Positions 33,795 through 44,670 are shown, numbered from the stretch's first letter. The stretch: 64,000 bases of DNA from Phytophthora hibernalis (GCA_012656075.1 JAAKBF010000305.1:21370-85369); one strand, 5' to 3'. Numbers and translations are program-made. The notes: a model not told the origin generated them from the letters alone.

Positions 33795-34877
33795 TTAAAG
33801 TGCGTCCGCCAGTCGCTGCTTCTTTGCTTTCAAAGTCGTGATTTCATCTTCAATGTCATCATGGATTCTTTGATTCGACTCTCGTTCTTGCTTGGCATAA
33901 AGGCTTCGGAGGTGATCGTTTACAAACGCGTAGTCTTGCAGCGCAGTACTTCTCCCATCTCTCTCCAATCTCTGATGCATATATTGCATCCGGTGTGATT
34001 CCTTTTCTTCCAGAAATCGTATTTTCTTTTCCTCCGTGTCCTGCTTGCGTGTTGCCAAGGCCTCTCGCCACGCCTGCTTCCCAAACTCTCGAATAGCATC
34101 GGCTTCATCGCCCTTCTTCTTGTGGTGCGATTCCGAGCTGTTTTCACGCTGGGAGTTATTCGTGCTCTCGTAGGAAACGCCTTCTTGAAGATCACGATTT
34201 ACAGGACCAACCAGCTCACACTTTGTAAGTGCAAATGAATATAGAGAGCGTCCAAACGCCTTCGCAATACTTGTAAAAGTCTTCCCCGTTTGTACCAGAC
34301 GTAGTGAATCGTATATGAGCGCGTCGATATGCGCCATTAGACGATCCCCACATTTAGCATAGCTGCTTTTTGAGTGTCGAACGACGAGGGATGGATTGAT
34401 ACTGGTGGGGTCCAAAGCGGGGCGAGCAGCAACCAGATTTTCATACTCCTCAACAGAAGAGCTATCCAGAAACGAAGCAAGCACGTCATCCCAAAACGTA
34501 TCCTCCGCTGAGATTGCAGCATCGAGGTCGACACGAGTACGCTGGTTGCAAAGGGCGACAAAACGAGCCGCAAAGCTGCTTGAAAACAGGATGTTGACGA
34601 GCCGGAACGGACACTGAATTTGCTTCGCCTCAGGCTCGTCGCAGTCATTCATCTTGGCTCGAAATATGCGGCCGTAGATTTTGTTGTTCTTCATCCGCTG
34701 AGCGATCAATGATAGTAGCACGTCCTTCTTTTTGTTCTTGTAACCCCTGATAATATTGGCAATACAGAAGTCGCGAAGCTCAAGAACTTTTGTTTCTGTA
34801 GGATTTTTCTCCCTGATTGAGGTGATGACGGAGCCTCTATCTCTTTTCCTTCGCGCTCCACCTTCTTTTTCTCCCAC
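33795..34877 (-). CDS. Accessory protein of PIF/Harbinger element (SAP-like / coiled-coil)
   Basis: PIF/Harbinger elements typically carry a second gene for a DNA-binding partner of the transposase. This 360-codon ORF is intact. Near its N-terminus, LRDFCIANIIRGYKNKKKDV then LLSLI fits the helix-turn-helix of a SAP-type DNA-binding motif. The C-terminal third is a charged coiled coil (LATRKQDTEEKKIRFLEEKE). The computed start is GTG, and a perfect hairpin with an in-frame TGA sits just upstream, so the original N-terminus may be lost. The role as transposase partner is inferred from position and layout. Confidence 0.6.
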   Translation of the reverse strand: MGEKEGGARRKRDRGSVITSIREKNPTETKVLELRDFCIANIIRGYKNKKKDVLLSLIAQRMKNNKIYGRIFRAKMNDCDEPEAKQIQCPFRLVNILFSSSFAARFVALCNQRTRVDLDAAISAEDTFWDDVLASFLDSSSVEEYENLVAARPALDPTSINPSLVVRHSKSSYAKCGDRLMAHIDALIYDSLRLVQTGKTFTSIAKAFGRSLYSFALTKCELVGPVNRDLQEGVSYESTNNSQRENSSESHHKKKGDEADAIREFGKQAWREALATRKQDTEEKKIRFLEEKESHRMQYMHQRLERDGRSTALQDYAFVNDHLRSLYAKQERESNQRIHDDIEDEITTLKAKKQRLADAL

Positions 34878-34878
34878 C

Positions 34879-34909
34879 AGTGGTCAAAGCACGTTGTGCT
34901 TTGACCACT
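34879..34909. repeat. Perfect 14-bp hairpin
   Basis: AGTGGTCAAAGCAC and its exact reverse complement flank a 3-base loop. It abuts the start of the PIF accessory ORF and puts a stop in that frame. Confidence 0.9.
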
Positions 34910-35647
34910 ATTTCTTGTGCATCCTGTCTGTCTGTGCAGCCAGAATCTTCTTCTTGACCTAAACGAGCAGTAGTTCGGTCACGTTAAGCGCTCACACCGT
35001 ATTTCATTTGAAAACCCCGTCTAAGTAGCACTCACCCGTACTCGCACCACGCTGCGTTAGGCTGGTAAACCCCGCAGTTTGAGTTAGGCCAGCCGAAGAA
35101 GGTGTGGTCGTGTCTTGAGCCAGCAGGAGGGGCCATGATGCTTGATTGACGCCTCCGTAGCCTTACTGTCTTGCGATCTGCCCAGATCTGCTATGCTCTG
35201 TCCTGATGGCTGGGTCAAGGGGAGACCGTCGACGCTCCACTCGGGAACAGCGACGCTGGGGTGATGGTGACGTCGCCGCTGGGTGAAGGACCCACCACCA
35301 CCACAGCCAGTGGCGTTGTTGACATGACGGCGGGGCCCAAACTGCTCGACGATTGCGGAGGAATCATCTTTTTCAGCAATTGTGAACTTCGCTGCTGCGA
35401 AATTCCCACTTGGCCTTTGCTCACCGATTCATTGCAGCCGTCAGAAGTCGGTGTACGTACAACCCCGTGCTACCGAATGCGAGTTTTATGTGACGAGCGT
35501 TTACGCCATCAGTTCAACCAATTCAACGAATCTACCTATGTTAAGAACGACCCTGAGGTCACGGCGCGAGCGTGATGCTGCAATCGCCCGGATGGAATCC
35601 ACTTTGGGATAGCCTGAATAAATGAATGTATTATTTGGTTGGGGTGT
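34910..35647 (+). other. Spacer with a possible small gene end (35261-35612)
   Basis: 34910-35200 shows no gene. Between 35261 and 35612 two overlapping + frames give plausible but unrecognised protein pieces (SPLGEGPTTTTASGVVDMTA; TTLRSRRERDAAIARMES), followed by an AATAAA-like signal (gaataaatgaatg) near 35617. This may be the 3' end of a decayed gene. Confidence 0.3.
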
Positions 35648-37289
35648 TTACTTGTTCTCGACTTGGCACTTCTCACGAAGACTGGTTGCAAGACCAACGG
35701 CTTGAGGTTTGGCGTCGTAGTACTCCGCTAATATCATCAGGTGCTTCTGAGTAGATGTCCAGCACAAACCTTGCAATTGGAGGAGCACCGCCATCTCCAT
35801 GCAGAGCCACCAACACACTCCAGACCATTGAGTCACAAAACGAAAGTCCTTCGTGACTGCAAGCCCAGATCGAACAAATGCAGTCCGGTTTGGGTCTTCA
35901 CCAGACATGTACCCAGGCTCCAATAGCTCGTGGTTCGTTATGGAACCTGGCTCAGGACCTTCCTTACCCACGAAAAGCGCCCAACGATTCATCCACTCGG
36001 TGTGAACTGCAAACCAGCACTCTTTGTACTTGAGCTCTTTGCGATCAAAGCTCATGACCAAGCTAAACTCGAGACGTCGGCGTAGTTCCGGATCTTCCGA
36101 GCAAGTGGGTTGTGAAGCCGCGAGAAGGTTCATGCGCTGCATACTGGCAGCGGATACCCGACGACTTGCTGGTGATGGCGAACTTTCAAGCGACGAGGAA
36201 GCGTCCGGCACCGATGGAACCACCAGCTTGATCGGAGGTGGCAGACGGAAGCTAATGCGACGCGGTTCACCACTGTACGGCCTAGTCGCTCACGAATTCC
36301 TGCAAGAGATACCTGTGAAACGTCTTCTCCATTGATCTCAACAATTTCAGCGCCAGAAGTCAGGCTGCCACTCTTTTCTAGTGCACCACGAGAGCCATCG
36401 GAGAGCGGCATGAAGCCTAGCACCACGGCACGATTTGCAACGCTGCCATCGAGGTGCAGACCGAGTGAACCAGGTGGTACTTCTACGCTAACCACTTTAT
36501 CGGACGCGGTTGGCACAAATGGATGTTTGCCTGCCTCCAGTGAGCGATCCTCCAAGCCCGTCACGCGCACGAAAGAAGCTGGTTTACCGGTTGGCTTTAA
36601 TGCTGGAGGCACCATTGGTGCTGGTGCTGTCGGTTCTTGTGCTGGCTGTGAAGCTGGTGATAGTGGGTTTGTCACACGAGATGCTGGAGCAGCAATTGTG
36701 GTTGCAGCTCGAAGGCCACCCCACATCCAGCTAGACCATTCACCTGTAGGCTTGCCGGCCTCATTGCCCCCACAACGCTCGTGGAACTACTTGACGCACC
36801 ACTTATCAGCTTTAACTTGTCGTTCTCGAGAGCTACTGGAGTTTTTTGATAGTTCTGCGGTGGCACTCGGAATCGTAATTGACGCTTGAGGTGGGCAGCT
36901 TCTCGCAGAATGACGCCGATTTCAGCGAGATTTTTCTGTGGTTGCTCCATGAAGTCAAACTTGTCCATTCCGACTAGAAGGCTGCCATGAGGTACCTTTC
37001 CACTCGCTTCCACAGCACCAGGCGTGCCTTCTCGAGCCACGGGAGCGAAATCGTCAAGCAAAGCTGCCTCGGTGCAGCTTCCGTCGAGCAAAATTCCGAG
37101 TGGGCCAGCAGGAACAGTGACCTCCACGGCCAGCCACGACGTGATGTCCATACCAGCAACAACGATGCTGGACGCTTTGACCAAACCGCCTGGCATTTCA
37201 TTGAATGTCCCGGTCGGGCTCCCAGGCGTCGAAATCAAGTGTTCGTTGGCCGAAGTTGCAGGCTTCATCGTCGAAAACATCGCCAACAT
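35648..37289 (-). pseudogene. PDZ-PDZ-DUSP protein gene, frameshifted
   Basis: ATG at 37289. The first PDZ-like domain (VPAGPLGILLDGS ... GSLLVGMDKFDF) spans residues ~55-140. After a frame change near 36725 a second PDZ-like domain (VPPGSLGLHLDGS ... GAEIVEINGEDV) follows. After another near 36255 a C-terminal region resembles the DUSP domain of ubiquitin-specific proteases (CWFAVHTEWMNRWALFVG, GPEPGSITNHELL). A third frame change near 35830 hides the last part. PDZ domains bind protein tails, and DUSP domains are protein-interaction modules. No USP catalytic domain is present, so an adaptor role is inferred. It lies tandem with a PDZ-kinase gene. Confidence 0.65.
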
Positions 37290-37741
37290 GGTAGGGACGA
37301 ATACCTATCAACCAGCTCTCCTCTTCACTTGCCACCTAGCTGGAAAAGGACACAATGAGATCGAAGAAGCAAAGTTCACAGGCAAATGGGTTGGAAATGT
37401 TGGAAGGCTTCACCGAACCTAGTTCAATAGCTTCACACGCCAATTTCAGACCGTTTTGTCCTCGAACATGACCAGCACCTTACCTTTTCTCGTCTTCGAT
37501 CCGATCCGAACTATTTCCAGGACTCCACTTCAACGTCCACCCCGTGAAACGCACACCGTCCACACTGCCCCAAGACATCACGGACACCAAGTCATTTTCA
37601 TTTTCCTGTTCTTTTTCTTACCGCAGCAATGGCGGTGTCTTCAAGTCTTGAAGTATGTATTCGACTGCTCCACACGTAAGAACAGCGCCATGATCTAGCT
37701 ATGTGCTGCTGTCCACGACAATGCGAAGCCATCTCTGGGTC
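37290..37741. other. Intergenic region between PDZ-DUSP and PDZ-kinase genes
   Basis: No gene is seen. As the ~450-bp space upstream of the PDZ-DUSP start and downstream of the kinase stop, it should hold the former's promoter. A pyrimidine-rich tract lies at 37590-37625 on the + strand. Confidence 0.45.
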
Positions 37742-39134
37742 CTATCTACTGAGCAGCTGGGGCGCCGGGGCGGCACAACTGAAGCATTTGCCGCGGCAAC
37801 TGAAGGCACACTCAGAGCATCCTTGTCCTTCTTCATCTTCGCTGTCCTTGTTGCTACGCGGGCTGCTGCCGAGCGTAAGCGCCTTCGTGAGCGAAATTGT
37901 GGCCTTGACGGTGCTAACCGCAGCACGAAATTTCCGACGGGCGTTGAACTTGCGTAGCTCCTGTAGCGCAGTGGTGAGCTGAACGTCCTTGACTGCATCG
38001 CCGGCGATCCACGGGTGCTCCAGAAGCTGCCGCGCCGACGAGCGGTCCGCAGGTTTGAGCACGAGCATCTTGCTGATGAGGTCTTTTGCCTCCGCAGAGA
38101 CGTCGTCCCAGTAGGGCGAGTCGAACTCGTAGCGTCCGGCCTTGATGAGGCGGAAGAGCACGCCCTGGTTATCGTGGTGGAAGGGTGGGTAGCCGCACAG
38201 CAAGATGTACGTGATGACGCCGATACTCCAGATATCCACCTCCTTCCCGTACGGCTTGGACATTAAGATCTCGGGCGCCACGTAGCCGGGCGTGCCACAT
38301 GCCGTGACGAGTCCTGCATCTCCAGTTTGCATGGCCGACTTCTGGCAAACCCAAAGTCGGCCAGTTTGATGTCTGCGTCGTCGTCTGCGCTGCTCAGCAG
38401 CAAGTTCTCGGGCTTGAGGTCTCTGTGCACCACGTCAGCGTCATGACAGAAAGCAATCGTCTCCAGCAGCACCTTGACCAGATCTCGGGCCTCTCTCCGA
38501 GTAAAAGTTCTTCTTGACGATGCGCTCAAAGAGCTCGCCCCCAGGCATGTACTCGGTCACGAGGAAAAGTATTTCTCCTCCTGGAACACGTCGTAGAGCT
38601 TGACGATGTGCGGGTGCTGCATCTCGCGCAGGATCTTGACTTCGGCCACGAGCGCGCGCAGGTCGTCGGTCGACGCTGCGCGCGCTTGATGCACTTGATG
38701 GCGAACCGCTCGCCCGTCTCCTTGTGCGTGGCTTCCTAACCACCGAGAACGTGCCCGAGCCGAGCTCCCCGACCCAGCGCGTAGTCGTCCGCGAAGCGGC
38801 GCGCGGCGTCGTGCGCCGCCAGCTCCTCGAACTGCACGGCGGGCGGCGGCGGCGGCACGAGGAAGCGCACGACGCGCTCAGCGCCGCTGGTGCTCACGAG
38901 GATCTCGCGGATCTTCTCGAAGCTCCAGGCGGCCGCCGCGTCCGTGAAGTCGTGCGCGTTCACGCCCAGCAGCAGCGACTGCGACCGCACCTCGCCCTGC
39001 TGCTCCAGCGCGCCGGCCGCGCCCGCGCCTACGGGGCGGAAACCGTCCACGATCACATGACCTTCGCCTGTAGGAGCCTTGCTTACGATGAGTCCAGAGG
39101 CCCGGCGGGCACTACGACGTCCACGCGCTTCCAC
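37742..39134 (-). pseudogene. PDZ-domain CAMK-type Ser/Thr protein kinase, frameshifted
   Basis: A PDZ-like domain opens the protein (39134; SLLLGVNAHDFTDAAAAWSF). A complete CAMK-group kinase follows in several frames: RFAIKC (Lys, near 38700), VTEYMPGGELFERIV (38570), VVHRDLKPENLLL (HRD loop, 38430), LADFGFARS (DFG, 38360), ACGTPGYVAPE (APE, 38290) and DIWSIGVITYILLCGYPPF (38200). The C-terminus is Ser/Cys-rich and ends at 37742. Frame changes near 38740, 38650, 38520 and 38335 break it. All catalytic residues are visible, so loss is due only to indels. PDZ plus CAMK fusions are typical of oomycete kinomes. It starts about 50-210 bp from a divergent + strand gene. Confidence 0.82.
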
Positions 39135-39186
39135 TGCGACCGGTCCATGAGGGACGGTTACGTGCGCTTTGGTGCCGGAAACGATA

Positions 39187-40175
39187 ATGATAGCTCAATC
39201 GGCGAGCTTTGTTTGCGACATGTAGAGTGGGGTCAGCGGATATTTCAGGGCGGACCATAACGAGAATGCAAGGGAGATTTTGTTTAACGAGATGTCTTGA
39301 CTGAGGTTTTGGTTTCTACAGGATACGATTGTAGAGGGGGTTGAAGTGGGAAGCATGACGGTAGTTTATTTTGAGGACGGAACGAAACAGTGGATATTGT
39401 CTAAAATTCAGGTGGACCATCTGAAGAGCTCAATGGCGACGGACGACGCGGCGAATATCCACCGCACGGCGAAGCGCGCGCGGCAGGACGCGGCGTGGAG
39501 CGCGGCTGCGAGTCGGGAGCTGCTGTGTCTGCGCTTCCGGCAGCTGCGCGCGCTGTTCGACGACGCGCAGACGGTGGCGGACGCACGAAGCTTGGGGGTC
39601 GTGGCGGGTGCGATCAATGCGAATGAGTCGCTGGAACTGCAGGTGGACGCCGTCATGCGCAGCGACCAACTCACGAAAGCTGCGCGCAGTGGCAGGACAG
39701 CAGCGCGGCGCAGCTGCACGTGATGATGGCCGAGTGCTTCAGCCAGAGCACGACGGTGACGCCGCCGCAATCAACCAGGAACACTTTCAATAGAGCAATG
39801 GAGGAAGCCATGGTACAGGAAGCAGAGGTGGAAGGTGAGTCGTCTCCCAAGAGGAGGAAGACCACGGAAACAGCTCCGTCACCTCCTGTTGAGATGCAGG
39901 TTGAAGCCCGCTATCTCCGGAACCGGCTCCGCTGTCTCTTGAAGCGATCCCCCTCGACACCGCTAAGCGCGCTGTCTCAACCAGTTGAAGAAGAAGAATT
40001 CCCGAGACAGGACGAGATCCATGCGGCTGCTGGAGATCCGATCCCAGCAACTCGAGAGACTGGCCCAGTCGCACCAAGAACTCGCCGACTGACCCAGAAA
40101 GTCATGACAGCGATCGTCAACCGACAAGTCGTAAACAAGCTCGCGGAATCAATTTGGACATCAAATATCTGTTGA
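39187..40175 (+). pseudogene. Gene of unknown function, divergent from the kinase
   Basis: The coding frame is open from 39301 (before VEGVEVGSMTVVYFEDGTK) and runs as a helical, Ala/Arg-rich protein (LLCLRFRQLRALFDDAQTVA). A one-base frame change near 39690 moves it into ORF 39720-40175 (MMAECFSQSTTVTPPQ...). A basic NLS-like motif SPKRRK lies near 39846. The tract ggtttctacag at 39311-39321 could be a 3' splice site joining a short first exon starting at ATG 39187; this is unproven. About 285 residues. The family is unknown; nuclear location is a guess from the basic motif. Confidence 0.45.
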
Positions 40176-40261
40176 ACATTTATTATACATGTGAGCGAAG
40201 TTTAGGCAGCGTCTTGCTCATTTTGAGCCCAGAAAATGGCGAAGTCAAAGCGTAAAGCTAC

Positions 40262-40680
40262 AGCCCTGGCCAGCATAATACCTCTGTTGTCTAATATCCT
40301 GGCGTACTTAATCATATATCGATCCACCGACTCAGTGCTGGTAGTGACAGCACGATTAAAAACGTTTAAACAGTTTGGACTGTTTGTACAGTTTAGACAG
40401 CGTGTACTAACAATTTTTACGAACTCAGTGTGGTAATTACGCGTAAAAGTTGTTTGATATCACCGTGAGATGTGGGACTTCCACGGACTGAATGGGTGCA
40501 TTTTTGAGCGCATGGGTACACTGTGCCACTTGAATGAACGGTCATGGACCTCTGTTTATACGCGTCCGATCAAATAAACAGTCAAATGACGCGTTATTAC
40601 GCGTTTTACGGAATAAACGTTTTTATACACCCGTTGCCAGCACTGACCGACTCGGTAGTCATGCTTAACTATGGGGTTTA
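40262..40680 (-). repeat. Dispersed repeat fragment interrupted by a MITE
   Basis: The two parts, 40262-40332 and 40646-40680, together match the uninterrupted sequence at 18961-19080 in reverse orientation. The outer end carries the CCCTGGCCAGC-TAATACCTC motif also found at the CRN inverted-repeat ends. Confidence 0.65.
40333..40645. mobile_element. 313-bp MITE with 7-bp target duplication
   Basis: It begins CAGTGCTGGTA and ends with the near-inverse GCCAGCACTG. It is flanked by ACCGACT at 40326-40332 and 40646-40652. The related site at about 19011-19022 has a single copy of this target and no insert. Termini beginning CAGTG and a target duplication of this size suggest the hAT group (which usually makes 8 bp). 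It has no coding capacity and is AT-rich inside. Confidence 0.8.
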
Positions 40681-40859
40681 ATTAATGGAAATGTTTCGCG
40701 ACTCTTCAGGTCCCAATCACAAGCGCTCCTGAGGGAGAAGATTTGAGTAGCACCAAAGAAGAGATGACGGATGCAGACGCCCTGGATCCGCCTCCGGACG
40801 CTACCTCCTCGCTTCCTGCGGCTGCAGCCGATGGTCGGATCACTGACAGCGCAAATTAG
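40681..40859 (+). other. Short coding-like fragment
   Basis: A + frame near 40712-40858 reads QVPITSAPEGEDLSSTKEE then an acidic, Pro/Ala-rich tail and a stop. It may be an exon fragment of unknown origin. Confidence 0.25.
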
Positions 40860-41418
40860 TCATGTGGGGTGACTGTGCCTGCGGAAGCAGCAGATCCTTC
40901 TCTTCGTTACGGATCTGGTCGCTCTCCAGGTGTTCCCTCTTTCTGCTTCAAGTATATCCTCTCTTTCATCACGCCTACGTCGATCCTCTGCATCTGTTCT
41001 ACGGTCACTGTCCTTCTGGACCAGCCGAAACATTCCGATGAGTTCGGTACCTGCGCTAGACTGCTTCTCCGCGGCAGCATCAATATCTTTCTGATTTTCG
41101 TCAAGTCTTTGCTTCGCGTGGACGCGCTTCGTCTTCGCGAATGATGTTGGTAGAAACCCGTCCGTCTTTGCCCTCCGACGGCGAACGTTTCCCGTTTTCA
41201 TCCAGGGCGCTTTTCGCCATGGTATCTGTGTGGTCACAGAACTCGCGTAGGTCTTTCCCTCCCAGGCGATTGATCGCCACGTTCAGGTTCTGGTTGTAGT
41301 AGACTTCGTGAGCATCGGCAGTCGCACGGGGTGGGTCTATATGCAGCGTAGGATCGTCGGTATACGCTTGCGGCGTGAAGCGTGGGGTCGTCCGGCGTTT
41401 CGGAGAGGTGTCCGCCAT
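40860..41418 (-). pseudogene. Unidentified charged helical protein, possibly gag-like
   Basis: ORF 41418-41101 (MADTSPKRRTTPRFTPQAY...) continues after a one-base shift near 41115 into 41237-40860 (RLDENQKDIDAAAEKQSSAG, DAEDRRRRDEREDILEAERG), giving about 185 residues. It has a basic N-terminus and a charged coiled-coil C-terminus. No family is recognised. Its place just upstream of the Copia element may be chance. Confidence 0.35.
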
Positions 41419-42125
41419 CCTGGGCTATTTGACGGTGGGGTCGATTCTTTTGACGTAGACGAGCGACAAACCTCACGAATGGCTCGGGCTAGGTTGGGCG
41501 TCTGGCTAGCTCGGCTTACACTTTCCTTCAAATCGGGGTTGCCGGATGCAGAAGAAAACGAATTTCGTGTTTATGCCCTCCTTCGGTCGAATCAGCATCT
41601 GCTTGTTCGGTATCCGCACCTTCGTCGCTAGAAGAGTTGACGTCCGATAGATTGTAGGCTGGGGCCATGTTTTGCGATTGACACTTCGCAGTCTCTTTCT
41701 GGATACCTACGTTGGCGCGTGTATACAGCTACTGATGTAGCCTGGGGCATGCGGTATATTGGTTGATTGGTGAAGAAGCACGAGTGCTGCAAGGTGATTG
41801 GCTGGGCTACCCCAAACACGGTATCGAGATTGGCTGACAGCTTCAAACTGATTATGATTTTCTGATGGGCATCGTTGGGCCGCGCCCCAAATCGTTGGGC
41901 CGTATCTCAAATCGTTTGGCCCCGCCCCAAATCGTTGGGTCATATCTCAAATCGTTTGGCCGCGCCTCAAATAGTTTGGCCGCGCACTAAGAGGGAACGG
42001 TAAGTGCATTTCATTTGTAGGAGATGCAGGTAGACCATAATAATTAACTCAATCGAACTCACTTTCGGATTTCCTTCCTAACCCTCATCTCGACTTCCAA
42101 GCTACGTCTACATTCGCAATTGGTT
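41419..42125 (+). other. Leader / probable LTR region of the Copia element
   Basis: No gene. It ends at the Copia gag start and contains a 6 x 20-bp tandem array. The block at 41843-41884 recurs inverted at 44579-44628 beyond the element. The LTR limits could not be defined. Confidence 0.45.
41871..41990. repeat. Six-copy 20-bp tandem repeat
   Basis: There are six units of the type ATCGTTGGGCCGCGCCCCAA, each exactly 20 bp, with the GC-rich centre varying between units (CGCGCCC, CGTATCT, CCCGCCC, CATATCT, CGCGCCT, CGCGCAC). Confidence 0.92.
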
Positions 42126-44210
42126 ATGAGCCCAAGCTACGCTGACACCGTCAAACTGGTGGAAGGCAACTACTTCCACTGGGAGTTCAACATGAGGATG
42201 AATCTCTCGCGCAAGGGACTACTGCCCACATCATCAAGACAGAGTTCGACGCGGTGAGCGATCGCTCCACGGCACAATGGAAGATGGACCATCTGAAAGC
42301 CCTTGGTGTGATCGCTGGAGACGTGAGTCTCATATACCAAATCTACATCCGTGGAGCGACATCGGCTGTCGACTCGTGGCACATGCTCGAGGAGCGGTTC
42401 AACCGGAACACGCTGAAGAACCGACTCCTCGTCACCAAGAAGTTGCACAACTTCAAGATGGTGTCCGGTACGCGGTTCGCGGTTCACGTGGACCACTTCA
42501 AAGAGATCGTCTTGCAAATGGAGATGATCGGGGAGCCTTTGGATGAGACCCGACATCTCGTGTTGCTGCTCGGTAGTCAGACGGATGAGTACCGGATGAA
42601 CAGTACCGTCCTCGAGAATACGCCTAACATGACGTTGGCGTACGCGATCCAAGCTCTCTGGTGTTGAAGCCTCGGATGATACGTCATCGGCTCAATAGAA
42701 GGCGTTTGTGGCCAAGAAGGACAACGGCAAGCGCAAGTTCACGGGCAAGTGCTTCTATTACGAGAAGCCTGGGCACCAGCAAACGGAGAGCCGCAAGAAG
42801 AAAGCCGACGAGGGACGCGGACAAGTCGCGAGGGACCTCCGACTTCGCGTTCACGGCAACGAGTGCGATGAGCAAGACTGAGTGGCTCGTCGACTCTGGT
42901 GCAAACTCGCACATGACCAGCGTCCGGGACAAGTTCGTGTCCATGAAGGAGTTGAAGACGCCAGTCCGCATCACGATCGCGGATGGTACGAAGATAGACG
43001 CAGTTGCAACGGGCACCGTCAGGTTGAAGCTGATGGACGGGACGTCTGTCACGCTGTCGGATGTTCTATACATCCCTGAGGTTGATGGAAGCCTCATAAG
43101 CTGGACGAGAAGGACGTTGTCGCGCAGTTCAGCAAGAACAAGTGTGTCTTTCACAATGGCGACGCAAACGTCATGGATACCAAGCGCTGTGGAAATGTCT
43201 ACAAGCTGAAGACAGTGGGGGACGAGGTGTGTCGTGCTGCAACGACATCGCGAAAGGAGCCGTGGAGCGTGTTGCACGCGCGCCTAGGCCCCATCCCGTA
43301 CAAGCGCTATGAGCAGCTACTTACGATGGCAGAAGGGTTGCCGCGGGTTACGGAAGCACCTACGGCTGCGGACGTTTGCGCTGGTTGCTGCATGGAGAAG
43401 ATGCACGAGGACAACCCCCTCGCAAGCCCGAGATAACCGTCAAGAATGCGGGAGTCCTGTACCCCATCCACTCAGACGTCATGGTTCCAACGCAGACGAA
43501 GACACCTGATGGCTGTACGTTCGTTGTCACGTTTATCGACACCTACTCACGTCACGTCACGGTGTACTTCATGAAGAAGAAGTCGAAGTCTTGGCGAAGT
43601 TCAAGTTGTTCAAAGCCGACTTGGAAAACGCTACTGGATACAAGATCAAGCGTCTCCGCTCGGACAACGGCGGAGAATACACGGGTCGACTCTTCAAGGA
43701 GTACCTGACCAAGGAAGGCATCCGCCATGAGAAGACGGTGCCGTACACGCCTCAGCAGAATGGACTGGCTGAGCGCATGAACCGGACCCTCCTCGAGATG
43801 GCTCGTTTGATTCTCTATCACAAGGGCATCGACAAGAAGTGGTGGGGTGAAGCAGTCAGCACGTATGCGTGGATCATCAACAGGATTCCCAACACCGTGA
43901 CTGTGAAGACACCGCACAAGATAGTGTACCAGAAGAAACCTCAGTTTAAGAAACTGAACATTTTTGGTGCACTCGGCTACGCGCGCATCGCAGACGAGAA
44001 GCGCCGTAAGCTGGATGCCAACGCATTCAAGTGCCGATTCATGGGCTACGAGGGTGGTGTCACAGGATACCGCGTGCTCAATGTGGCCACGGAAAAGTGC
44101 AAATCGTTTGCACTGTCAAGTTCATGGAGACCACTAGCCCGGATGACTTCATGGCAGAGATCGATGATGTAGATAACGATGGCGGGAATGATGTCGCTGT
44201 GCCTCGAGCT
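42126..44210 (+). pseudogene. Truncated Ty1/Copia element: gag, protease, integrase
   Basis: The order gag-protease-integrase is that of Ty1/Copia. Gag from ATG 42126 shifts frame near 42225 and continues as a UBN2-type capsid (WHMLEERFNRNTLKNRLLV). The zinc knuckle CFYYEKPGHQQTES has lost its second and fourth ligands (Cys to Tyr and Ser). The protease motif is EWLVDSGANSHMT (near 42885). GAG-pre-integrase (HARLGPIPYKRYEQLL ... CAGCC) and the integrase core follow: HSDVMVP (D), LRSDNGGEY (D) and PQQNGLAERMNRTLLEMA (E). Sequence stops about 65 residues after the YQKKPQFKKLNIFG block. Reverse transcriptase and RNase H are absent. At least four frame changes occur. Confidence 0.85.
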
Positions 44211-44228
44211 ATGATCCGTCGCGAACTC

Positions 44229-44628
44229 TCACCATCCATAGTGACGTGAGTAGTCGTCGATAAACGTGACAACGAACGTACAGCCATCAGGTGTCTTCGT
44301 CTGCGTTGGAACCATGACGTCTGAGTGGATGGGGTACAGGACTCCCGCACTCTTGATGGTTATCTCGGGCTTGCGAGGGAGGTTGTCTCGTGCATCATCC
44401 CCATGCAGCAACCAGCGCAAACGTCCGCAGTCGCAGGTGCTTCCGCCAGTACCGATTCATGGAGACAGTGGGGGACGAGGTGTGTCGTTCTACAACGACA
44501 CCGCGAAAGGAGTCGTGGAGCGTGTTGCACGCGCGCCTAGGCCCCATCCCGTACAAGCGCTATGAGCTGCTACTTACTGTGGCCCAACGATGCCCATCAG
44601 AAAATCATAATCAGTTGAAGTTGTCACG
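44229..44628 (-). repeat. Folded-back duplicate of Copia integrase and leader
   Basis: 44229-44420 is an inverted copy of about 43376-43567 (GAG-pre-integrase to the first catalytic Asp). 44460-44578 is a direct copy of about 43209-43327. 44579-44628 is an inverted copy of the leader block at 41843-41884. The element therefore ends in a scrambled, partly palindromic duplication of itself instead of RT and a 3' LTR. Confidence 0.75.
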
Positions 44629-44670
44629 ACACACTTGACCTAACTTTCATGCTCATGGTACTCCGTAAAT

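Noticed and set aside
34910..35200. tRNA or snRNA gene
   Set aside because: No A-box/B-box pair or clover-leaf could be folded by eye; sequence resembles ordinary spacer.
38724..39260. 178-codon + strand ORF over the PDZ-kinase N-terminus
   Set aside because: Shadow of the minus-strand kinase gene; Arg/Ala/His-rich with no domain.
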